Shown here: in pieces, positions 55,745 through 64,000 of the stretch
Position numbering within the stretch: the stretch's first letter is position 1
Layout of the letters: each line of letters opens with the position of its first letter
Source of the DNA: Forficula auricularia
Lineage: Eukaryota; Arthropoda; Insecta; Dermaptera; Forficulidae
Direction: 5' to 3'
Assembly (NCBI GenBank): GCA_024734495.1
Contig: JALMQS010000099.1
Span: 64,656,270-64,720,269 of the forward strand
Length of the DNA: 64,000 nt
Translations under genes and position numbers: made by a program
Notes under the pieces: generated by a model
The model's input: only the letters and a program-made list of their open reading frames with translations
Databases searched by the model: none
What the model was told of the DNA's origin: nothing

Positions 55745-57510
55745 ATCATATATCCTAAATTTTAATTACGCTACTGCGAGGGGAGGTGAAAAACTTATTA
55801 GTAATAATAAATAATTATATTATTTTATTTTTTATACATCTATTTATACAACTAAACCTTCATTATTTAAATGACAAATGTTCCACTACAAGGCAGCACC
55901 ATTAGTTTAAAGTCTATTTAGTCAAATTCTATGTGATTGCTTAAATTATGTATTTATGTGTGTGTAATTACTATAAATTGGTGTAGTGGTCAGATTATAG
56001 CTGTGCAAATTTTTGCAACTCTGGCCACTTTCTACATAATCAGAAAACTCTTGGACACTTGGACCTTTAGTAATAATTTCTCTTAATCTATAAATTAAAA
56101 TAGGAATTGAGATATCGACGCAATTTTTAATAGAAATTAGGAAATGGCTAAATCCTGAGCAAAATAATATCAACGTCACTGAAGCGGGTTTATATTTTGT
56201 AAAACTTTAGTGGTCATTTTAATGAATATTAGAGTGGACGTACCCAGAACATCATGTAGTGAATGCGATGTTGATTCTAGATGAAAAATTAGAACAAATT
56301 AACATGCTAGATGGGTTGGACAATAAATAAAATTGAAACTCGGTATCCATAAATACAACTTCTATTACTTCTCTAAAGTAAGAAGAGATGTTATGCATTT
56401 TCATGATACGAGTGTTTCAAATAATAACATAAATATAAGACTGAGTTAAACCTCTATTTTACTAAGTGAAACACATCTAGCATCTAAATTGATAACATCA
56501 CGCAGTACCTTAGTTAAGTAATAGGAGCTTTACTTATGGATGCCGATGTTTCATACAAACGTGAGATTCTTTAATTCTCCCGACTGAATAACTTGTGTAT
56601 GATTAACTAAATCAAAAATATATTTTACATTTTAGGGTAAAAGTTCGCATTTTATATATAGTTTTGAATGTAGACAGAATTAATTAAATCAACGTTCTTC
56701 GGAATTATTGATAATTGCATGAGAGAAAATGAATGGGTTATAAATAAAATTAGTCTACCATTTAACACTTGGCCCACCTATGGTTTCTTATAAATAGAAC
56801 GTGTTCTGTTTAAATAAAATAACTAATCCTCCCAAAATATCATTTTCGCGAAATAGACGATTTAGAAAAACCCACTACCTTATGGTAAATTTAAGAGATG
56901 AATCAATCTTTCTGAGATTGAAAAAACATCTTGTTTCCATTTTTCCTAATTCTTCTACCGTCAAACTCTCAAGATCCAGCTAAACAAACATCTGTGACTT
57001 CAATCCAAACCAGCATTGAAAAATCTATTTTCTTCCATCTAGGAATATAATAGTCGTTCTGGACTTATAGATAGTTACCAATTCACCATTTTGTATGTCG
57101 ATTGTTAAAAAAACAAAATCACAAAAACCTTAGCTGTTAACTTGAGAATTTATTAAGATTAAGGAGTACATATTTTACATCCTCAAAATAGAGCTAAAGT
57201 TAATTTAATTATATAAAATAATACACTCATAACCATTCCTAATTGATTCTTTGATTGTTTTATAAAGAGCTTTGTTGTAAAAAAATAATAAAATGTAATC
57301 AGAAAATTTGCTCCATTATATATATTAATATTTATTATAATTACTAAGCATCCTTGTTTATAACATATTAATTTTACAACACTAGAGCTCCAGAAACCTA
57401 AACGTCATGTATTTTCTAAAAAAATTAATTAATCCAAATTTCGAATTTCAATTTTAATCGAAAAAACTTAAGATTTTGAATAAGAGATTATTAAAAAAAA
57501 AACAAAAAAA
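55745..57510. other. AT-rich unique DNA, no gene
   Basis: I see no gene or clear repeat. Open frames at 55946-56179 (minus) and 56801-56983 (plus) show no motifs. Confidence 0.4.
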
Positions 57511-57559
57511 AAACATATACTATTTATAAAGATATCACAAGAGAATGTCTTCTACTAAA

Positions 57560-57640
57560 TCCCAGTATTCATGGATAATTTAGAAGGGTTGTTTTCACAC
57601 TTTCGGAAAGTGAACTCGAGTCCCAAAAAAGCAATCTGGA
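57560..57640 (+). repeat. tRNA-like family member, degraded
   Basis: 'agaagggttgttttcacac' and a T-arm-like 'gaactcgagtccc' line up with 46170-46265. Confidence 0.4.
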
Positions 57641-57714
57641 TCAATTGAGATTTCTTTAGAAATATAAAGTCTGATATTATCGGCAATTTGACCTTTTATA
57701 AATACTTTATTTTT

Positions 57715-58000
57715 AATGAGAAATCAATGAGGTTGTCCTCTGTTTGTTGCAAATAAACATAATATATCTATCTCCTTAAGAATCAGAGCAGATAGGTCCC
57801 AGGGCATATATGACTACTGTAGCGGAAGTGTCACTTCATCGTATGGTAAAATAAAGAAGTATGTAACTATAACCTTATAATTCATAATTATATCCATAAG
57901 GGACAAAATTTACTTCTGCATATGGGTGGCGAAATAGCTTGGCGCGGCTCTGTTAGGAATCAACAACTCTGATGCTACTCTGGGTAAGAAAAAAATATTT
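57715..58000. repeat. Ribozyme-type repeat terminal modules, degraded
   Basis: 'aatgaggttgtcctctgttt' at 57727 and, at about 57960, 'caactctgatgctactctgg'. The interior is not recognisable. Confidence 0.45.
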
Positions 58001-58189
58001 TCTTTTTTTGGATCCAGACTGTAAGCAAATGTTGAAATCATAGTGCGTTTAAATATTAATTACCGTAAAATTATCCACATCCTCGTTTTTTTTTATAAAT
58101 AAAAGATCCAAACAAAAACAAGTGGACTTATTAAATACCATCTTTACTTCCTATCAAATTTCAATAGATCTATAACAAAAACCAAGAGT

Positions 58190-58420
58190 GGCTCTTTAAA
58201 ATGATCTTATTTCATTTTCATTTCCGGTTCTTAAAGACTGAGACAAGCGTCCCCTCCCCATTACAACCACTCGCAATCCCAGGCTTCTTCTGTGGTGTCG
58301 TTTCGATTTCGTAACCTTTCTCAGTAGAATTATTTGCCCACTTAAAGACCACCATTCAGGATTATTTTTATTCTATTGTAGAAAGGCTTTTAGGCCACTT
58401 GAACGAGAGAGAGGGGGATC
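58190..58420. other. Unique patch of higher complexity
   Basis: 'aagcgtcccctccccattac', 'ccaggcttcttctgtggtgt' and 'gatttcgtaacctttctcag'. Possibly regulatory, with no exon evident. Confidence 0.25.
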
Positions 58421-58917
58421 GTCATAACCCTTACCCTATTGGGGTTGAATATTTTATATACGCTTGAGAAATTTAAAATGAAGTGTGGGGAGTTCCTGAA
58501 AGGTCTATTTTGTTTAATCTCTAAAAAAAATAAGAAAAAACGCATACCGTTCCAACCCCTAACACAGGACAAGTGGTTCTGTTGATTCGTTAAGTCCTTC
58601 ATAAATGGAAGAGATTAAATTTTGATATTGTCTTAAGCACCCCTGTTTGTTATAGAATGGTAGATTTGTAAACAACAGGTTCATGGGCTCTAATTAAATC
58701 CACTTTCCCATGCTTAATAAAAAGAGCCAAATATGTTGGAAAGTTTTTCAGGTTACAGGATTCCGATTATTTTATTTTATTTTGATTTCATCACAGAAGG
58801 TCTAACAAAAAATATTTTTAGATCATCAGTATTAAAATAACGGAATTAAAAAGATTCGATATATTACACATAAAGCCCAGTTTGACAAATGATGCTAGTC
58901 TATTCGTGGTAATTTTT

Positions 58918-59660
58918 AGGGTTCCGTTCAAAAATGGAAAGGGGCCCTACTAAAATGGCTACAATACGTGTCTGTCCGTCTGCCAAAGCATTGTAATTAG
59001 TAAACTAAATAAGATACAAACTTGAAATTTACAAGTTACTTATATGCATTTATTTTAGCAGGAATCAAAAGTCGGATTCAAATTTTAATCTAATGATTTT
59101 TGGGGAGGGTCAAATTTTACGTAGGGCCGAAATTGAAAATAGTTTTTTTTTATTTATAGCATGTGTGGTGTCCTTGTAAAGATCGCATTAAATAGAATAG
59201 ATCTATTTATTTATTTATTTTTATTTAATTCGCTTTAAAATGACGGTGTGAGAGATTATTCATTTTTTGGTGATTTTTGTACGTGTCTGTGTTTAGAAAT
59301 ACATTCACTTAAAATTATGAAAAAAATCATCTAACATATCCTTAAACGACAAATAAAAACGAATTTGATATATCTCAGGTATTTTGTAAATTATATGGTA
59401 AGGAACCTACGGACTCGCACTTGGTTGGCTTATTTTCTAATTTATATCGTAATTTAATCGTGTAAAATTGGGTAATTTGTCGGCCTCCTAAAATACATTT
59501 CAAATGAATTATTAAAAAAAAATAACTCGGCATAATTATTTACTAGAAAAACCCACACTCTATAATAAAAAAAACAACTTATTTTCGACCCCACAAGAAA
59601 TTACATTCTCCCCAAAATAATCATTAGTTAAGATTTTAATATGATTTTTGATTTAAGGGA
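58918..59660. repeat. Family J repeat
   Basis: Begins AGGGTTCCGTTC with 'ggggccctactaaaatggct' and 'gtgtctgtccgtctgcc', and ends near 'aagattttaatatgatttt'. It matches 17.0-17.6 and 47.2-47.5 kb. No coding. Confidence 0.5.
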
Positions 59661-59707
59661 AACTTTTTAGTTGAATTTAAAATTAAAACAATATTAATAT
59701 ATCGCTT

Positions 59708-60498
<791 letters not shown>

Positions 60499-60559
60499 TT
60501 AAAGCAGAAAATTACCGAGCAATGCTCACTCCGACAGGTACTATTTAAATATATAAAAA

Positions 60560-61080
60560 TTTATGTGAATTTAGTTTATGTTGACAAAACTCCGAAATGG
60601 GAATGACAAAAGCTATGAAGAAGAAAAGGGCGCGGTCGGGAATCTGATAATAATAAGAGTAAAGGTGGAAGAAAAATAGATAAGACAGAGAGAGAAAGTA
60701 ACGACAAGGGAGGGAAATTGCCATTTCGGAAAAGACCCGAATCTAACAAAAAAAGGGGGTGGACGCAGAAGTGACGATGACTCAACGGAAAAAAATATCA
60801 ACGTTCCTCCGGGCTATTTATTTTCTTGATCAATGCAGACCAAATATTAGTCAAAGATTAAAGGAATTTCATAGAGGCAAAAAAATATCTTCTAAGAGAA
60901 CTACTGTTTACAAATATCCAAATCATTCTATCTTAGTGGATGTATGAACTTTATTTTTTTTCTAATATTTATGTTGTTTTATGAGAGGCGGAGGGGACAG
61001 GAAAGCAGACAAGAAAGAATAATATTGTTGTCAAAGACTCTATCGCAAGACAGCCCCGCGGACCTTCAAATAATTCTTAG
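60560..61080. other. Unique moderately complex DNA, no gene
   Basis: Purine-rich parts such as 'aagaagaaaagggcgcggtc' and 'gacagagagagaaagtaacg'. Open frames on both strands are composition-driven. Confidence 0.35.
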
Positions 61081-61184
61081 CTTTTGAAGAAAAAAGTGGA
61101 CAAGTTTCAGTCAGACTCGCATTCCGAGGGATCTATATTACTAGAGACCCGTAGTTTCATTAATTTAGTTCTCATGTTGGTAAA

Positions 61185-61285
61185 GTTAAATACAGTGGAA
61201 GCTCGGTTAACGAAAGTCCTAGTTAACGACCAAATCGGTTTCGAATATTTATTTTACAAAAATGTTATCTCGGATAGCGACTAAA
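61185..61285 (+). mobile_element. Pogo/Tigger-like terminus
   Basis: TA then CAGTGGAAGCTCGGTTAACG resembles the CAGT...CCTCGGTTA ends of pogo-type elements. The other end was not found. Confidence 0.4.
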
Positions 61286-61289
61286 ATTG

Positions 61290-61523
61290 CAGTGCGCAAG
61301 CTTGGTCTCCTATTTAGGTCTAGACGCTAATATACTCCCAGTCAACTTCTTACACTATATAAAGCTCAAATTCGTCCCTGTCTCGAATATTTATCTCATT
61401 TGTGGAGGGGGTCTTCAGGCATTCTTTTGCCACAATGAATTCAATTCAGAAACGAGCAATTAAACTAATAGGAGACCAGGCCCTAACAAACCCACTCGAC
61501 TCCCTGGCTCACCGAAGAACCGT
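61290..61523 (+). pseudogene. Non-LTR reverse transcriptase fragment, frameshifted
   Basis: The first frame reads KLGLLFRSRR, then after a stop TPSQLLTLYKAQIRPCLEY and LSHLWRGSSG. After a frameshift near 61425 it continues as ...NSIQKRAIKLIGDQALTNPL and DSLAHRRT. The motif LYKxQIRPxLEY...W-G-S...IQKRA-x-xLIGD...L..RR is the region after the catalytic domain in Jockey/CR1-group reverse transcriptases. The copy is dead (stop and frameshift). It is cut at 61523 by the poly-T of the element that follows. Confidence 0.75.
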
Positions 61524-61850
61524 TTTTTTTTTTTTTTTTTATAATGATACTGATACAAGAAGAAGTTGCACCAAGAAGGTACAACCTCTGTAGTCAGTGG
61601 TGGGACCCTTGTAACGTGAAGATAAGGGGAGATTTAGGGATTGGGTAGCAGTCGAAGGTATCTGTGGATGCTGGTCTTGAAAGATTGAAGGTTATAAGTT
61701 GCTGGAAAGACGGTCGGGGGAAGAGAGTTCCAGTCTCTAAATGTCATAGAGATAAATGAATTGGCGAATGCGTTTCTACTCTTTCCCTGTACTACAGATA
61801 CTATCATGGTGTCTGTTCAGTAGAGCTGAAATCAATTATCCCCCCTAGAC
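61524..61850 (-). pseudogene. Second LINE inserted: RT C-terminus, UTR and poly-A
   Basis: On the minus strand an open frame gives NAFANSFISMTFRDWNSLPP, then TVFPATYNLQSFKTSIHRYL and RLLPNP with a stop near 61654-61656. R-x-WNSLP..VFP.TYNLQ.FK...HRYL is a hallmark of the extreme C-terminus of non-LTR reverse transcriptases. About 110 bases of untranslated sequence and an 18-base poly-A (the T-run at 61524-61541) follow. The element inserted into the plus-strand LINE fragment directly to its left. It is 5'-truncated, with its upstream part unclear beyond 61790. Confidence 0.8.
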
Positions 61851-61859
61851 CCCTCTTTG

Positions 61860-62295
61860 CTAGAAACACGCGGTTTTCGAAAACTCAGCACACTGGTCTT
61901 CCGAGTGTCGAACTTTTTTTTATCAGTTTTGTGATTTGTTATTTATATTATTAAATGATATGGCACATAAGAAAGGGAAACTTGATTATAACAGGAGAAA
62001 ACGTTTTAGCGTATCAGTAAAAAAATAAATTATTGGAAAACACAAAAATGGCATTTGTGTTTCTGACATCGCTAAAAAATACAATATAGTCGACGATCAC
62101 TTCAATTATTAAAAATAAAGAAGCATTTAGGGCTGCCCAAGGCTAAATGGGTGAATGTGATTCCAAACCAAAGATAGGTATAAGTTTTTAGATGAAGTTG
62201 AAACACTGCTGCTAATATGAATCAAGAGTGGCGGATCACCGCACAGGCACAAGAAGCGCGCGCTTGGGGCCTCAGAATCTAAGGGGCCTCAAAAA
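61860..62295. other. Unique or unassigned DNA, no gene
   Basis: At 61960-62130 the plus strand looks like a decayed transposase start: 'aagaaagggaaacttgatta' and '...ggcatttgtgtttctgacatcgct' could read as a helix-turn-helix region (K-x-G-x-S...IAKKY). It is short and interrupted, so I do not call it. Confidence 0.25.
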
Positions 62296-62299
62296 TAAA

Positions 62300-63072
62300 G
62301 CGTACTTTTAATTTTCGATTCCTCCATGTCGTCAGGAATGGTAACGGATAAGAAAACAACGCGGTTGCTATGGTTACTTATAAAATTTCCTCCCAAATTT
62401 TTACCATTTCATAGCGAGAAGCCTAACCATTCTTACTTAAGTTAGGTTAAATGAGCTATATTAAAACGATCAAATGAATAAATTTTAAAGAATTTAAAAT
62501 TAAAAAAAGTACTATTTTACTATAGAGTAAAGTACTTTAAAATATGATTTTACTAAAAACTTTATTTAACCTTTTTTGTGGGCCCCAAGGTACTTAATTA
62601 GGATATTAAATTTCATCAAAATTGGTTAAGTCATTTTCAAGATACTTAGAAAAAACTAAAAAGTACTGAAATAAAGTACTAATGTTTGTAGACCGATATG
62701 TACCAAAAACTAATCAGCGCTTCATTTTGTTAAACTAATGGTAGGTTTTCAATTTCATTTCAATCAGCGCAAAGGTGTGGAAAAATCGTGGTCGAAAAAA
62801 CGATAACACACACACACACACACATCCATCCATCCATCCATCCCCACGCACTTCCAAAAAAAATGGCACTTTTTGGCCTCTCGACGAGATTTCATGTAAT
62901 TTTTGGCAAAACCGTCACGTGCTAAAATTCAATCTCATTGAATACTTCAATTTGTGACCTTAATTGAGTCTATGGGTTTTGTAGTCTTTACCTGAGGACC
63001 CTTTGAAGTCGCGCTTGCCGCGAGAGCGATTCCAATACTTTCTCCCATGCTTCGCATTGGATAAAGTAAAAA
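62300..63072 (-). repeat. Inverted copy of the 50.1-50.85 kb segment
   Basis: Shares, inverted, 'ccaatgcraagcatggg' end, 'aagggtcctcaggtaaagac', 'gcgctgattagtttttggta' and 'ggaggaatttt' blocks, extending to 'attcctccatgtcgtcagga', the start of a 119-bp unit. Microsatellites (CA)n and (ATCC)n lie at 62805-62843. Confidence 0.75.
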
Positions 63073-63075
63073 TGC

Positions 63076-64000
63076 TCTTTTTTGAACATATGTACTTTCA
63101 TTAAAACGTCGCTATTTTACAATCAGTAATGTAGGGGGGCCTCAAAATGTGATTGCGCTTAGATCTTTCAAAATGCTTGATCCGCCACTGTGAATCAAGG
63201 AAAAGCAACTTGTGAAGACCATGTTAGTGGAGCTATAATTTATACAGTGCTATTTTATTAAATTAAGTTTATATACATATTATTTTATGGGAAAAATTTC
63301 TTCGGTCAATGTACAGAGTCGTGGAACGAATAAAGTAGAGTTCGGGTTGCTTTTGTATACTTTTTCAATTTCAAATAGGGATTAATAAATTTCAAAATGA
63401 GAATAAAGAATTTCAAAATGGGATTATACTCCCGGATCGCAGACGAAGTCTTTCAACATGATAATAATAATAATTTTTTATTTATTGTCACCGTAAATAG
63501 GTATGTATGTATGAAAAATTTTACGAATATCTTCTTCTTAGTAGTCGGTCAAAATTAATCACGTAATTCTACTCAGGCGAACAGATAAACAGGAGAACAA
63601 AGTTAAAAACAAGCGAATAAAAACTACAACAGAATGTTGGCTTAGGCATTTTTTAGTGGAAAATAAATAAATAATTGAACTATAAAAGAGAAACAAAAGA
63701 ATAAAGAGAGGTGATTTTTAATTTAATGAATTGTCAAGCGCGGGTGACCCATTGGATCGAGAATGAGACGTGACTTGTGAAATTTTCGTTTCCAGAGAAG
63801 ACACTAGCACAATGTTAACGAAGGGCGGATAAAGCTAATGGACAGAGGCTGGCTGGATGGACCACATCAATAAAACATGGACCTGAGGAAATTCTGATCA
63901 AGCGAATTAGACCCTGGGGCAAAAAATAAACTAGATGGCTTTCCAGTTAATTAACAACTATTTTAATTATTATTATCTTCAATACTAAGAGAATTTAAGC
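63076..64000. other. Mixed DNA, SINE tail scrap, no gene
   Basis: 63477-63495 ('tttatttattgtcaccg') matches the tail of the SINE at 44.47 kb. 63720-63910 is a more complex unique patch ('cgcgggtgacccattggatc', 'aggctggctggatggacca') that may be regulatory. No exon was identified up to the window edge. Confidence 0.35.

Noticed and set aside
61930..62130. Possible transposase N-terminus with helix-turn-helix (pogo/Tc1-like)
   Set aside because: The resemblance is short and the frame is interrupted, so I could not support a family call.

Overview
The window is AT-rich (roughly 30% G+C by eye) animal nuclear DNA with no intact protein-coding gene. Nearly every open frame is short and lies in a repeat, a homopolymer tract or a C-rich filler. 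The evidence for an animal is spliceosomal-type splice sites around one small candidate exon, 5'-truncated non-LTR retrotransposon tails, tRNA-derived SINE-like sequences, non-autonomous Helitrons, hAT/Tc1/Harbinger-like MITEs, and repeats carrying hammerhead-ribozyme cores like those of Penelope-like elements. The style fits an arthropod, perhaps a repeat-rich crustacean or insect, but nothing fixes the species. The stretch looks like a long intron or intergenic region.

Layout: 0-9 kb holds Helitron pieces, a possible terminal exon (1705-1849), GG[G]CC-ended hairpin MITEs (2.07, 5.7 and 6.8 kb), a TTAA-flanked element (4827-5530) and a possible retrocopy (7.9-8.36 kb). From 9 to 16 kb there is a TTAA element interrupted by a tRNA-like hairpin insertion with a 16-bp target duplication, a Helitron, a TA-flanked MITE and a LINE tail. 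From 16 to 30 kb come AT-rich unique DNA, several GC-richer unique islands, a ribozyme-bearing repeat pair (26.15-26.55 kb), a SINE and a complete non-autonomous Helitron. From 30 to 40 kb there is another TTAA element, a hAT MITE with clear target duplication, a 52-nt candidate exon on the minus strand (34166-34217), a second ribozyme-bearing inverted pair, a large palindromic MITE and an unusual 556-bp element with iterated terminal motifs. From 40 to 50 kb there are more Helitrons, tRNA-like hairpins, a Penelope-type ribozyme inverted pair and a hAT MITE. From 50 to 64 kb there is a ~2.65-kb foldback element built of 119-bp tandem units, another palindromic ribozyme-related element, nested LINE remnants and unique DNA.

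There is no operon or pathway here. The elements relate to one another by shared modules, nesting and inverted pairing. The most interesting theme is RNA-structured mobile DNA: several families place a self-cleaving ribozyme core or a tRNA-like Pol III promoter module inside or beside long inverted repeats. All classifications come from reading motifs by eye, and none was confirmed by database search.
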